This document shows, in pieces, positions 40,920 through 50,174 of a stretch of DNA of 64,000 nucleotides. This stretch comes from Alistipes onderdonkii (lineage in GTDB: Bacteria > Bacteroidota > Bacteroidia > Bacteroidales > Rikenellaceae), in NCBI RefSeq assembly GCF_025145285.1, contig NZ_CP102251.1, positions 3,596,001-3,660,000 of the forward strand. The letters are read 5' to 3'. Numbering within the stretch: position 1 is the stretch's first letter; every line of letters begins with the position of its first letter. The notes under the pieces were generated by a model. That model saw only the letters and a list, made by a program, of their open reading frames with translations. It was not told where the DNA came from and searched no databases. The position numbers and the translations under genes are program-made.

Positions 40920-42980
40920 TTACTTTTCGATCAGCGAAATCGAGCGCTGGATGAAATCCGTCAGGCTCTTGCCCTTGAGCATCCCGTTGGTCAGCAACGC
41001 CAGGTCGATGATCTGCTTCACGAGCTTGTTTTCACCGCCGATCTCGCGCAGCCGCTCGTTGCGCTCATCGCGCAGCGTGACGACCTTCTTCGACAACTCC
41101 TCGCGCATGGCCTTTTCCTCTGCGGTAAGCTCTTCCTCCTTCTTGTCCTTGGTAACCTCCTCGAAGCGGTTCTCCTCGGCCACGGCCGCGTCGATCTTCT
41201 TGGTGATGGACTTCAGCTTGTCGCCGTAAGCCTTCTCGGCATCGGAGAGGATGTCCGCGACGATGGGGTGGTTGCCGTTCACCGCGATGGTGAAGTTGTC
41301 GGGCATCTGCCCGTAGAACTGGCTCATGCCCCCGCCGCCCGCTGCGGCCATCTCCTTCATACGGCGCATGAATTCGTTCTGCGTAATCACCACGGGCGCC
41401 TCGTCGGGCGACATCGCCTCGAACGAAATGTTGTAGTGTATCTTGTCGTCCTTGGGCATCTGGCTTTCGAATACCGGGCGCAACAACTCCTGCTGCGCTT
41501 CGGTGAGCGACATCCTGATGTTGTCCTCCTTCTGGATGAGCTTGTCGATCACATCGCTGTCCACGCGCACGAAACGCGTCTCCTTGTTTTTCGACTCGTA
41601 CCAGTTGACGTAGTGGTTGTCCAGCTGGCCGTCCATCAGCAGCACGTCGTAGCCCTTGCCCCTGGCGGCTTCGAGGAACGTGTGTTTTTCCACGGGGTCG
41701 TCCACATAGAGCAGCACGACGGTCTTGTTCTTGTCGGTCTGGTTCTCCTTTACCTTCTTGAGATACTCCTTGGGCGTGAAATACTTGCCCTCGACGTTCT
41801 TCCAGAGCATGAAATCCTGCGCCTTCTCGGCGAACTTCTCGTCGGTGAGGATGCCGTACTGGATAAAGATCTTCAGGTCGTCCCATTTCGACTCGTAATC
41901 CGGGCGCATCGTGTTGAACAGCTCCTGCAGCCGGTCTGCGACCTTGCGGGTGATGTAATTCGAGATCTTCTTCACGTTGGCATCGCTCTGCAGGTAGCTC
42001 CGCGACACGTTCAGCGGAATGTCCGGCGAGTCGATCACGCCGTGCAGCAGCGTCAGGTATTCGGGCACGATGCCTTCGACCTGGTCGGTCACGTAGACCT
42101 GGTTCGAATAGAGCTGTATCTTGTTCTTCTGGATCTCGAAGTTGTTGTGTATCTTCGGGAAATAGAGGATGCCCGTCAGGTGGAACGGGTAGTCGATGTT
42201 CAGGTGGATCGAGAACAGCGGCTCGTCGCTCATGGGGTAGAGCTCGTGGTAAAACTCCTTGTATTGCTCCTCGGTAATGTCGGCCGGCTTGCGCGTCCAC
42301 AGCGGGTCGACGTTGTTGATGACGTTGTCCTTGTCCGTGTCGACGTACTTGCCGTCCTTCCACTCCTTGACCTTGCCGAAGGCAATCGGGATCGGCAGGA
42401 AACGGCAGTACTTGCGCAGCAGCCCCTCGACTTTCGAATCCTCGGCATATTCGAGCGCATCCTCCGACAGGTGCAGGACGATGGTCGTACCGCGGTCATG
42501 CGCCTCGTCGGTCTCCTCCATTTCGAATTCGGGCGTCCCGGTGCAGCTCCAGCGCACGGTCTTGGCACCCTCCTTCCAGGATTTCGTAATGATCTCCACC
42601 TTGTCGGCCACCATGAACGACGAGTAGAAACCCAGTCCGAAATGCCCGATGATCGCCTGGTTCTTGTACTTCTCCATGAACTCCTCGGCTCCCGAGAAAG
42701 CGATCTGGTTGATGTATTTGTCGACCTCTTCGGCCGTCATGCCGATGCCGCGGTCGGTTACGGTCAGCGTTTTGGCATCCTTGTCCGCCGAAACGCGGAT
42801 CGTCAGGTCGCCCAGGTCGCCCTTCATTTCGCCGATCGACGAGAGGGTCTTCAGTTTCTGGGTTGCGTCGACTGCATTGGAGATCAGCTCGCGCAGGAAA
42901 ATCTCATGGTCTGAATAAAGGAACTTTTTGATCACGGGGAATATGTTCTCCGTCGTCACTCCGATTTTTCCGTTTTTCAT
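40920..42980 (-). CDS. htpG: Molecular chaperone HtpG (Hsp90)
   Basis: This 686-residue protein has the N-terminal GHKL ATPase motifs LRELISNAVDATQK, DRGIGMTAEEVDKYI and IGHFGLGFYSSFMV. A middle domain follows (YSNQVYVTDQVEGIVPEYL, VSRSYLQSDANVKKI) and then the C-terminal dimerisation region. It folds client proteins in the cytoplasm with ATP. The length is somewhat above the 620-630 residues of proteobacterial HtpG, as is normal for Bacteroidota; the extra residues include a charged stretch around residues 590-630. It is a single-gene unit with its own terminator. Confidence 0.97.
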   Translation of the reverse strand: MKNGKIGVTTENIFPVIKKFLYSDHEIFLRELISNAVDATQKLKTLSSIGEMKGDLGDLTIRVSADKDAKTLTVTDRGIGMTAEEVDKYINQIAFSGAEEFMEKYKNQAIIGHFGLGFYSSFMVADKVEIITKSWKEGAKTVRWSCTGTPEFEMEETDEAHDRGTTIVLHLSEDALEYAEDSKVEGLLRKYCRFLPIPIAFGKVKEWKDGKYVDTDKDNVINNVDPLWTRKPADITEEQYKEFYHELYPMSDEPLFSIHLNIDYPFHLTGILYFPKIHNNFEIQKNKIQLYSNQVYVTDQVEGIVPEYLTLLHGVIDSPDIPLNVSRSYLQSDANVKKISNYITRKVADRLQELFNTMRPDYESKWDDLKIFIQYGILTDEKFAEKAQDFMLWKNVEGKYFTPKEYLKKVKENQTDKNKTVVLLYVDDPVEKHTFLEAARGKGYDVLLMDGQLDNHYVNWYESKNKETRFVRVDSDVIDKLIQKEDNIRMSLTEAQQELLRPVFESQMPKDDKIHYNISFEAMSPDEAPVVITQNEFMRRMKEMAAAGGGGMSQFYGQMPDNFTIAVNGNHPIVADILSDAEKAYGDKLKSITKKIDAAVAEENRFEEVTKDKKEEELTAEEKAMREELSKKVVTLRDERNERLREIGGENKLVKQIIDLALLTNGMLKGKSLTDFIQRSISLIEK

Positions 42981-43097
42981 AGTTTTATCGTTGTATTATA
43001 ATTTGATTCGTCTCTGCCCCAGTTTCAACAAACCGTGTGCCAGCCCCCGATTCCTGCCAAACTGTCAGTCGCGCATGACAGCATATGCCGAAAAAAA

Positions 43098-43129
43098 GTT
43101 GCCGCAGCGAGAGTTTTGCCTTATATTTG
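43098..43129 (+). promoter_or_regulatory. Bacteroidota-type promoter of the nitroreductase gene
   Basis: GTTG (43098-43101), 20 bases, then TATATTTG (43122-43129), a full TAnnTTTG match. The element ends 28 bases before the start codon at 43158. Confidence 0.6.
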
Positions 43130-43157
43130 TACGACGGATTCAAACACACGACCAACT

Positions 43158-43676
43158 ATGGATTTCCTCTCGTTAGCCAAGAAACGGTATGCCTGCCGTA
43201 AATATACGGCCCAAAAGGTCGAACAGGCAAAACTCGACACGATCCTCGAAGCCGGCCGCGTGGCTCCCACGGGCGCCAACCGCCAGCCCCAGCGGCTCAT
43301 CGTCGTGCGTTCCGAAGAAGGCATGGCACGCCTGGCACGATGCACGCGCGATTTCGGGGCGCCCTGCGCCATCATCGTATGCGCCGATACCGGCCAGGCC
43401 TGGGAGCGGAAATACGACGGCAAGGTGATCGGCGACATCGACGCTTCGATCGTCACCGACCACATGATGCTTTGCGCCGCGTCGCTGGGACTCGACACGC
43501 TGTGGATCTGCATGTTCAAACCCGAAGCCGTACGCGCGGAATTCAACCTGCCGGAGCATGTCGAACCGGTGAATATCCTGCTCGTGGGCTACGGCGCCGG
43601 CATCCCGGCCGACCCCGGCCGCCATGAGCTGCTGCGCAAACCGCTGTCGGAGACGGTCGTCGAAGAACGATTCTGA
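43158..43676 (+). CDS. Nitroreductase family protein
   Basis: From ATG 43158 the protein has 172 residues. It shows the FMN-binding nitroreductase pattern: FLSLAKKRYACRKY at the N-terminus, AGRVAPTGANRQPQRLIVV, DASIVTDHMMLCAASLGLDTLW and GYGAGIPADPGRHELLRKP at the end. Members use NAD(P)H to reduce nitro compounds or quinones. The natural substrate is unknown. It is a small single-gene unit with a clear promoter and a bidirectional terminator downstream. An upstream in-frame start at 43035 is rejected since it would cross the promoter. Confidence 0.92.
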   Translation: MDFLSLAKKRYACRKYTAQKVEQAKLDTILEAGRVAPTGANRQPQRLIVVRSEEGMARLARCTRDFGAPCAIIVCADTGQAWERKYDGKVIGDIDASIVTDHMMLCAASLGLDTLWICMFKPEAVRAEFNLPEHVEPVNILLVGYGAGIPADPGRHELLRKPLSETVVEERF

Positions 43677-43846
43677 GCCTCCGCCCCGCTAAAAACAATC
43701 CGGGAGAACACAGCCGGGGTGCTGCGGCAATGCCCGGCGGCCGTCCGCTCGTCCGTCGAGCCGGAGGCTGCCCGCGTCGCGCCCCCATGAACCGGATCGG
43801 CTCCGAATTCATCCATGCCGGCATCCGACACCCCGATAATCCCCGA

Positions 43847-43891
43847 AAAACGGGCGCCGCAGGTCGGTATGAACCTTGCGGCGCCCGTTTT
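43847..43891. terminator. Bidirectional terminator between nitroreductase and epimerase-like genes
   Basis: A perfect 15-bp stem (43847-43861 with 43877-43891) has A-runs on the left and T-runs on the right. It serves the two convergent genes. Confidence 0.85.
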
Positions 43892-43924
43892 CATCGGACA
43901 CGGTTCCGGATTCCAGAACAACAA

Positions 43925-44917
43925 CTATTTGGCGTACAACCGGAATTTCATGCTCCACGTCCCGCCCGGGGCGATCGACCGGAAACCTTCGGCTTCGGGG
44001 TCGGGCATGTTCGGGGCGTTGGTCGTCCACGACTGCGGCTCGGGGCAGCAGTAGGGAACCTTGCCGCCGTTGTTCCAGATCGTCCAGCAGGTCGTCTGCC
44101 CGTCCACCTCGTAGCAGGTACGGACGCCCGTGCGCAGGTTCTCGACCAACGCGCCGCGGAACGGCTTGCCGTCCACCTCGATCTCGCGCACCGTGAAAGC
44201 CGCCTCGATCGGGTCGCAGTCCGTCACCTGCAACCCCGCGCCGCGCAGCCGGGCAAATTTCTCCGACAACGGCAACTTGCGGCCGGTCGGGATGTTACGT
44301 CCGCTCAGCTCAACTTGTTCTCCAATCGCCGCACGCATCACGTAATCGCCAGCCGCTCCTCCGGCGAAGGGAATCCGCATCGGCGTATGGAACCCCACGC
44401 CGACGGGCATCGGCTCCTTGCTGCGGTTGGCGAACATCACCTCCTGTTCCAGCCCGCCGGCCGTGAGGCGGTATACGATCTTGCACTTGAACTCGTGCGG
44501 GAAATCGCGGAATATCGCATCGTTCCCCGCATTCGAATAGTAGCGGCATTCGACCAACACCTCGTCCGCGGTTTCACACGCCTTCGACACGGCGAAAGGC
44601 TGGCTCTTGAGAATGCCGTGGTGATAGTGGCCTCCTTTCGCGTCGGTGATCGGGAAGCGGTAGGTGCGCCCGTCGAACGTGTATTGCCCGTCTGCAATGC
44701 GGTTGGGCGGGAAGAGGATCGGCAGTCCGAACACATGCGGGCGCCGCCGGAACTCTTCGACCTCATCCCCGGCGGGTGCACGCAGGATTTCGATGCCGCG
44801 CCGCGTGTCGGCCAGCCGCACAAGGTTGGCGCCCATGTCCGGAACCAGCAGGGCCGCGTAGTCCCCTTTCGAAAACTCCACGGCCCGCATTCCATGCCAC
44901 GCTATGCTGCGCAGCAT
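43925..44917 (-). CDS. Aldose 1-epimerase family protein
   Basis: From ATG 44917 the protein has 330 residues. The galactose-mutarotase fold is suggested by FGLPILFPPNRIADG, the histidine-rich KGGHYHHGILKS, VGVGFHTPMRIPF (second active-site His) and YCCPEPQSWTTNAPN, where the Glu matches the catalytic base position. It probably interconverts sugar anomers or acts on a related hexose. The start lies one base after the trxA stop, so the two genes form a unit; a start at 44893 is an alternative. No signal peptide is seen. Confidence 0.85.
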   Translation of the reverse strand: MLRSIAWHGMRAVEFSKGDYAALLVPDMGANLVRLADTRRGIEILRAPAGDEVEEFRRRPHVFGLPILFPPNRIADGQYTFDGRTYRFPITDAKGGHYHHGILKSQPFAVSKACETADEVLVECRYYSNAGNDAIFRDFPHEFKCKIVYRLTAGGLEQEVMFANRSKEPMPVGVGFHTPMRIPFAGGAAGDYVMRAAIGEQVELSGRNIPTGRKLPLSEKFARLRGAGLQVTDCDPIEAAFTVREIEVDGKPFRGALVENLRTGVRTCYEVDGQTTCWTIWNNGGKVPYCCPEPQSWTTNAPNMPDPEAEGFRSIAPGGTWSMKFRLYAK

Positions 44918-44918
44918 C

Positions 44919-45233
44919 TTAGAGCAGCTTTTCGATCTTGGCGACCAGCGCATCCTTCGATGCGGCGCCGACCTGCTTGTCCACCAGTTCCCCGCCCTTG
45001 AGGAAGATAATGGTGGGGATGTTGCGCACGCCGTATTTCGCCGTGATCTCATCGTTCTCCTCCACGTCGCACTTGGCGATCAGGACGCGGCCCTCATACT
45101 CGGTGGCGAGCTCGTCCACGATGGGGGCTACCATGCGGCAGGGACCGCACCATTCGGCCCAGAAGTCGATGACGACGGGCAGCTCTGACGAAAGTACTTC
45201 CTGAAAATTCTCCTTTGTGATTGCTAAAGCCAT
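44919..45233 (-). CDS. trxA: Thioredoxin
   Basis: This 104-residue protein is a standard thioredoxin with the active site WCGPC (Cys29 and Cys32) in VIDFWAEWCGPCRMVAPI and the cis-Pro segment VRNIPTIIFLKGGE. It reduces protein disulfides in the cytoplasm. It lies 30 bases after the dnaE stop and is followed directly by the epimerase-like gene, so it may be co-transcribed with both. Confidence 0.96.
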   Translation of the reverse strand: MALAITKENFQEVLSSELPVVIDFWAEWCGPCRMVAPIVDELATEYEGRVLIAKCDVEENDEITAKYGVRNIPTIIFLKGGELVDKQVGAASKDALVAKIEKLL

Positions 45234-45263
45234 AATTACAAGGTTTTTAATTGTTTGTATAGT

Positions 45264-48200
45264 TTATGCGATCGAATACTTTATGTCGTTGTCCTCCAAA
45301 TAGCCTACCAGCGACTGCGTGAGGCTCACCTTATAGCTTTTCGAGAAAAGGCTCAGCGAGACATGCGCGTCGCGGTCGTAGACATTGACCCGGAACAGGG
45401 TTTCGCCCCGAGCTTCGCGGACACGTTCCGACAGGTCGCGGATCAGCTCCTGCGTCACTTCCTGCACGGGCAGCTGCACATGCATCTCCTTGATCATCGT
45501 GTCGCGCATCTCCGAGAGCTGCACCATCGAGATGATCTTGAATTCCAGCTCCTTGTCGTTATAGGGCTTGGGCTGCACGCGGCCGCGGATAAAGAGGAAA
45601 TAATCCGCAAAGAGGTATTTGCGGAAATTCTCGTAGTCCTTGCCGAACAGCGCGAATTCGTGCGTGCCATTGTAATCCTCCAGCACGAACTTGCCCCACG
45701 GCTTGCCGGTTTTGGTCATCAGGTTCTGCACGCTCACGACCATGCCCGCCACGGCGATCTCCTGCCCCTTGAAGGGATCGAGGTTCTCCAGCTCCGTGAG
45801 CTGGGTCTTGCACATGTGGTTGATGATGACCTTATAGTCGTCCAGCGGGTGTGCCGACAGGTAAAGGCCGATCATCTCGCGCTCCTTGGCCAGGGTCTCC
45901 AGCTGCGTCCAGTCTTTGCACGCCGGCAGCACGGGGCGCTGGATGTCCACCTGCCCGCCGCCTCCGAACAGGCTTTGCTGGGCGTTGTTCTTCTCGGCCT
46001 GGAAACGCTGTCCGTAACGCATCAGCTGTTCGATGAAGGTGATGCCCGTATTGTCGCGTGCATCCGCCCCGAAGAACTTGCCCCGGTGGAAGCCCGATAT
46101 CGAATCGAACCCGCCGGCATAGGCCAGGTTCTCGAAGCATTTGCGGTTCACGGCCGTGAAGTTCACGCGCTCCATCAGGTCGTATATGTCCTTGAAGCGG
46201 CCGTTGGCGTTGCGTTCGGCGATGATGCTCTCCACGGCGGCTTCGCCGACACCCTTCACGGCCCCCAGCCCGAAACGCACGTCGCCGGACTTGTTAGACG
46301 AGAAGGTGCGCATCGACTCGTTGATGTCGGGCCCCAGCACCCGGATACCCATGCGCTTGCACTCGTTCATGTAGAGCGTCAGCTGCTTGATGTCCGCCAG
46401 GTTTCGGCTCAGCAGCGCCGCCATGAACTCCGAAGGGTAGTGCGCCTTCAGGTAACCGGTCTGGTAGGCCACGTAGGCATAGCAGGTCGAGTGCGACTTG
46501 TTGAAGGCATAGGATGCGAACGCCTCCCAGTCGCCCCATATCTTGTCGCAGATCTTCTCGTCGTGCCCGCGCTCCTTACAGCCGTTGATGAACTTGGGCT
46601 TCATCTTGTCCAGCACGTCGCGCTTCTTCTTACCCATGGCCTTACGCAGCGTATCGGCCTCGCCGCCCGTGAACCCTGCGAGCTTCTGCGACAGCAACAT
46701 GACCTGCTCCTGGTAGACCGTGATGCCGTAGGTGTCGCTCAGGTACTCCTCCATGTCGGCGATCTCGTAGGTCACCGGCTCCTGCCCGTGCTTGCGGGCG
46801 ATGAAATTGGGGATGTACTCCATCGGGCCCGGACGGTAGAGGGCGTTCATGGCGATCAGGTCTTCGAAACGGTTGGGCTTGAGGTTGCGCAGGTGCTTCT
46901 TCATGCCCGGGGACTCGAACTGGAACAGGCCGGTGGTATCGCCGCGTGCAAAGACCTCGTAGGTCTGGGCGTCGTCCAGCGGGATGTCGTCGATGTCCAC
47001 GTCCACGCCGTGCACCGCCTTGACATTCTCCACGGCGTCCTTGATGATCGACAGCGTACGCAGCCCCAGGAAATCCATCTTGATCAGGCCGACGCTCTCG
47101 ACCTCCTTGCCCTCGAATTCAACCACGTTCAGCTCGGCATCCTTGGCAATGGCCATCGGCGCGAACTTCTCGAGGTCGTCCTGGCCGATGATCACGCCGC
47201 AGGCGTGCACACCCGTCTGGCGGATCGAGCCTTCGAGTTTCTCGGCGTACTTGAGCGTATTGCGTATCAGCTGGTTGGGCGACTCGCGCTCGGCTGCCAG
47301 CTCGGGAGACTCCTTGTATACGAAATCGAACGGCGTCTCGCCGTGTTTCTTGTCGGGGGTGATCTTGTCGGGCACCAGTTTCGACAGGCGGTCGCTCTCC
47401 GAGAGGGCGAGCTTCTGCACACGGGCAACGTCCTTGATGGCCATCTTGGGCGCCATGGTGCCGAACGTCACGATCTGGGCAACGCGCTTCTGGCCGTATT
47501 TCTGCACGCAGTAGCGTAATACGTCGGCGCGGCCGTCCTCATCGAAGTCGACGTCGACATCGGGCAGCGAGATACGCTCGGGGTTGAGGAAACGCTCGAA
47601 CAGCAGGTCGTATTTCAGCGGGTCGATATTGGTGATCTTCAGGCAGTAGGCGACCACCGAACCCGCGGCCGAACCACGGCCGGGGCCCACCGAGACCCCC
47701 ATTTCGCGGGCGGCGCGGATGTAGTCCCACACGATCAGGAAGTAGCCCGGGAAACCCATCCACTCGATCGTATCCAACTCGTATTTGAGCCGTTGCTCGA
47801 CCTTCTCGTCCAGCACCTCACCGTAACGACGGTGCGCGCCCTTGTAGGTGAGGTCTACGAGGTAGCAATATTGCTTGGCGACCATCAGCCTGTCCGACAG
47901 CTCCTTGTCATGGGCGACGAGCCGCTCCAGCTCTTCGACCGACGCACAGGCGCCGATCCTGGCCAGCAACTCCGCGTCCTCGATCTTCTTGACGAAGGAT
48001 TCGCGGAGCTCCGCGAGGTCGATCTTGAAATCCTCCGGCGGCGGAAAATTCGGCATCAGGGGGGCGTGCGTGAGCTTGTAATCCTCGCATTTGGCGGCGA
48101 TCTCGAGCGTCGTGGCCAGTGCCTCGGGGTGGTCGGGGAACAGCGCGGCCATCTCCTCGGGTGATTTGAGGTACTCCTGGAACGTGTAACGCATACGGTT

Positions 48201-48920
48201 CGGGTCGTCCAGGTCGCGCCCCGTATTGAGGCATATCAGGTGGTCGTGCGCCACGGCATCCTCCGCGAGGATGAAGTGCACGTCGTTGGAACAGATGTAC
48301 TTCACGCCGAACTTGGCGGCCAGCTCCAGCAGCGCCTTGTTCACCCGCAGCTGGTTCTCGTAGACGTCCGCATCCTTCTGCGGGTCGCCCGAGGGATGCA
48401 GCTGCAATTCGAGGTAATAGTCGTCGCCGAAGACCCCCTTGAACCACTGCACCACGCGCTCGGCCTCCTCCATGTCGTTGTGCATGATGGCCTGGGGCAC
48501 CTCGCCGCCCAGACATGCTGAGCAGCAGATCAGCCCTTCGTGGTACTGTTCGAGCAGTTGCTTGTCGATGCGCGGCTTGTAATAGAACCCCTCGGTAAAC
48601 GAGTAGGAGACCATCTTGCAGAGGTTGTGGTAGCCTTCGAGGTTCTTGGCCAGCAGGATCAGGTGGTCGCCGGCCTTCTCGTCCTTGTCCTTCTCGAAAC
48701 GGTTTTTCACCACGTAGACCTCACAGCCGAGGATCGGCTTCACCCCGGCGTCCGTAGCGGTGTCGTGGAAATTCTTGACACCGTACATGTTGCCGTGATC
48801 GGTGATGGCGATGGCATTCATCCCCAATGCTTTGGCGCGTTTGATGAGCGGCTTGATGGCCGCGGCGCCGTCGAGGATCGAATATTGGGTATGTACGTGC
48901 AGATGGACGAATTCAGGCAT
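45264..48920 (-). CDS. dnaE: DNA polymerase III subunit alpha
   Basis: This 1218-residue protein is a full-length DnaE. The N-terminal PHP domain has HLHVHTQYS (His8, His10), ITDHGNMYG, GCEVYVV and CSNDVHFI. The polymerase core carries the catalytic aspartates in LPDVDVDFDEDGR. Later segments include the helix-hairpin-helix region (DVRFGLGAVKGVGEAAVES) and an OB fold. It is the replicative polymerase. Several PHP metal ligands that are replaced in E. coli DnaE are His or Asp here, so the PHP domain may be active. trxA follows after 30 bases. Confidence 0.98.
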   Translation of the reverse strand: MPEFVHLHVHTQYSILDGAAAIKPLIKRAKALGMNAIAITDHGNMYGVKNFHDTATDAGVKPILGCEVYVVKNRFEKDKDEKAGDHLILLAKNLEGYHNLCKMVSYSFTEGFYYKPRIDKQLLEQYHEGLICCSACLGGEVPQAIMHNDMEEAERVVQWFKGVFGDDYYLELQLHPSGDPQKDADVYENQLRVNKALLELAAKFGVKYICSNDVHFILAEDAVAHDHLICLNTGRDLDDPNRMRYTFQEYLKSPEEMAALFPDHPEALATTLEIAAKCEDYKLTHAPLMPNFPPPEDFKIDLAELRESFVKKIEDAELLARIGACASVEELERLVAHDKELSDRLMVAKQYCYLVDLTYKGAHRRYGEVLDEKVEQRLKYELDTIEWMGFPGYFLIVWDYIRAAREMGVSVGPGRGSAAGSVVAYCLKITNIDPLKYDLLFERFLNPERISLPDVDVDFDEDGRADVLRYCVQKYGQKRVAQIVTFGTMAPKMAIKDVARVQKLALSESDRLSKLVPDKITPDKKHGETPFDFVYKESPELAAERESPNQLIRNTLKYAEKLEGSIRQTGVHACGVIIGQDDLEKFAPMAIAKDAELNVVEFEGKEVESVGLIKMDFLGLRTLSIIKDAVENVKAVHGVDVDIDDIPLDDAQTYEVFARGDTTGLFQFESPGMKKHLRNLKPNRFEDLIAMNALYRPGPMEYIPNFIARKHGQEPVTYEIADMEEYLSDTYGITVYQEQVMLLSQKLAGFTGGEADTLRKAMGKKKRDVLDKMKPKFINGCKERGHDEKICDKIWGDWEAFASYAFNKSHSTCYAYVAYQTGYLKAHYPSEFMAALLSRNLADIKQLTLYMNECKRMGIRVLGPDINESMRTFSSNKSGDVRFGLGAVKGVGEAAVESIIAERNANGRFKDIYDLMERVNFTAVNRKCFENLAYAGGFDSISGFHRGKFFGADARDNTGITFIEQLMRYGQRFQAEKNNAQQSLFGGGGQVDIQRPVLPACKDWTQLETLAKEREMIGLYLSAHPLDDYKVIINHMCKTQLTELENLDPFKGQEIAVAGMVVSVQNLMTKTGKPWGKFVLEDYNGTHEFALFGKDYENFRKYLFADYFLFIRGRVQPKPYNDKELEFKIISMVQLSEMRDTMIKEMHVQLPVQEVTQELIRDLSERVREARGETLFRVNVYDRDAHVSLSLFSKSYKVSLTQSLVGYLEDNDIKYSIA

Positions 48921-48949
48921 GGTCGTAACTCTTCAAATTTATCGCACAA

Positions 48950-48957
48950 CAAAGATA
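48950..48957 (-). promoter_or_regulatory. Candidate -7 element of dnaE
   Basis: The minus strand reads TATCTTTG, a full TAnnTTTG match, 30 bases before the dnaE start. A second match (TAAATTTG) lies at 48934-48941, closer to the start. No clear -33 box is seen. Confidence 0.4.
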
Positions 48958-48988
48958 GGCATATTTCCGCAGAATTCGTGGCAGAGCT

Positions 48989-49020
48989 CTTGCATTTTAT
49001 CAACAAAATTCCTAACTTTA
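48989..49020 (+). promoter_or_regulatory. Bacteroidota-type promoter of the DUF2007 gene
   Basis: CTTG (48989-48992), 20 bases, then TAACTTTA (49013-49020). Both boxes are one base off the consensus. The start codon is 25 bases downstream. Confidence 0.5.
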
Positions 49021-49045
49021 GATATCCAACAAAAACCGAGAGATT

Positions 49046-49255
49046 ATGCAAGACGAAACCATGGTTGTATTGGCGGAATACAACTCCATCACAGAAGCCG
49101 AGATCGCGAAATCCATGCTCGACAGCGCAGGGATCTGGTCGATGATCCGCAACGAATATATGTCGGCCATTTACCCCATAGGCACCATGCCCGCACAGGT
49201 CGTCGTGCGTCCCGAGGACGCCGAGAAGGCCAGGGCGATGCTTCAGCACAGATAA
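49046..49255 (+). CDS. DUF2007 family protein (putative signal transducing protein)
   Basis: This 69-residue protein matches the DUF2007 pattern: VLAEYNSITEAEIAKSMLDS at the start, a central GIWSMIRNEY and a closing QVVVRPEDAEKARAMLQ. The fold is related to PII-like ferredoxin-type domains. No function is established. It stands alone between divergent dnaE and a strong terminator. It has no signal peptide and is probably cytoplasmic. Confidence 0.85.
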   Translation: MQDETMVVLAEYNSITEAEIAKSMLDSAGIWSMIRNEYMSAIYPIGTMPAQVVVRPEDAEKARAMLQHR

Positions 49256-49352
49256 AAACGGCGCGCCTCACTCCGCGTCAGGCAGGCTGCCGGCGGCAGC
49301 GGAGGGCTGTTCGGAACGGCGCGTACCGGCATCGCGTCCGGGAAGGCCATGC

Positions 49353-49397
49353 ATCGAAAAGGGTGTACGTGCAACCTGCACGTACACCCTTTTCGAT
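49353..49397. terminator. Strong bidirectional terminator
   Basis: A perfect 21-bp stem (49353-49373 with 49377-49397) with a three-base ACC loop is flanked by A-runs and T-runs. It lies between the DUF2007 gene (+) and the convergent TonB-domain gene (-). Confidence 0.9.
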
Positions 49398-49429
49398 TTT
49401 ACGCGGCACGCAGTCCGGTGCCGCACGGG

Positions 49430-50155
49430 TCAAGTGAAGTTGATCCGGTATTCGTAGGCCGTCCGCTGCGGCACGCCGCGCACGCGGCGGGGCACCCAGT
49501 GGCCTTTGCTGGCCTTGATGACGCGGATGACCTCCCGGGAGAGTTTCTCGTCGGGCGACGAGAGCACCTCGCCGATCGTGACCTTCCCGTCCGGTTCGAT
49601 GTAGAAACGCACATGCACCAGCCCGGCCACGCCGCGCGAGGAGAACCGCTCGTCGTAACGCAGCCGCACCCGCGCCCACGCATGGAAGGTCTCGTCGGGG
49701 TCGCCGCCCATGAACAGCAACGGGTCGGCCTCCTGCCGCTTGGCGATCTTCTCCACCGGAAGGCGCATCGTCAGCCGCCAGGTATAACTTACGGGCAGAC
49801 CGTCCTTCCGGGCCGGCGTCCACGCTTCGAGGCGCCCCAACGCCTCGGTCACGAGCTGCTTCGTACGCTCCGTCGCGGGCTCGGCATCGCATTTGTCGCG
49901 CCCCTGACAGGTATTGTCCAGGAAACGCCACCCGTCCACCCGTCCCGCCGTGTCCACCGTAAAGGCGACCACGACCTGCGGCGAAAGCTCCGACGCCGGG
50001 ATTTGCTTCTCTATCGCCAATTTCTCGGTTTCGCCCATCAGCCTTGCCATGAAGCGTTTGGCATCGGCGCCCTGGAAACGGGGCGGCTGGGTCTGCTGCG
50101 CCGCGGCACCGCACCACAGGGCCAGTGCCGCCAATAAGATCGCTGTACGTTTCAT
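49430..50155 (-). CDS. TonB C-terminal domain protein (two modules), exported
   Basis: This 241-residue protein has a signal peptide (residues 1-20, ILLAALALWCGAAAQ) and no separate membrane anchor. Two TonB-C-like modules are visible: residues about 60-140 (VVVAFTVDTAGRVDGWRFL to WRLTMRLPV) and 175-241 (VHVRFYIEPDGKVTIGEVL to YEYRINF). It could be periplasmic and bind outer membrane receptors or peptidoglycan rather than transduce energy, because the usual N-terminal membrane helix and proline-rich spacer are missing. It follows aroE by 19 bases on the same strand. Confidence 0.8.
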   Translation of the reverse strand: MKRTAILLAALALWCGAAAQQTQPPRFQGADAKRFMARLMGETEKLAIEKQIPASELSPQVVVAFTVDTAGRVDGWRFLDNTCQGRDKCDAEPATERTKQLVTEALGRLEAWTPARKDGLPVSYTWRLTMRLPVEKIAKRQEADPLLFMGGDPDETFHAWARVRLRYDERFSSRGVAGLVHVRFYIEPDGKVTIGEVLSSPDEKLSREVIRVIKASKGHWVPRRVRGVPQRTAYEYRINFT

Positions 50156-50174
50156 ATGCCCTTCGTTTTAAGGT

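Noticed and set aside
43677..43846. Short frames after the nitroreductase gene
   Set aside because: They have no start context, no family motif and overlap the terminator region.
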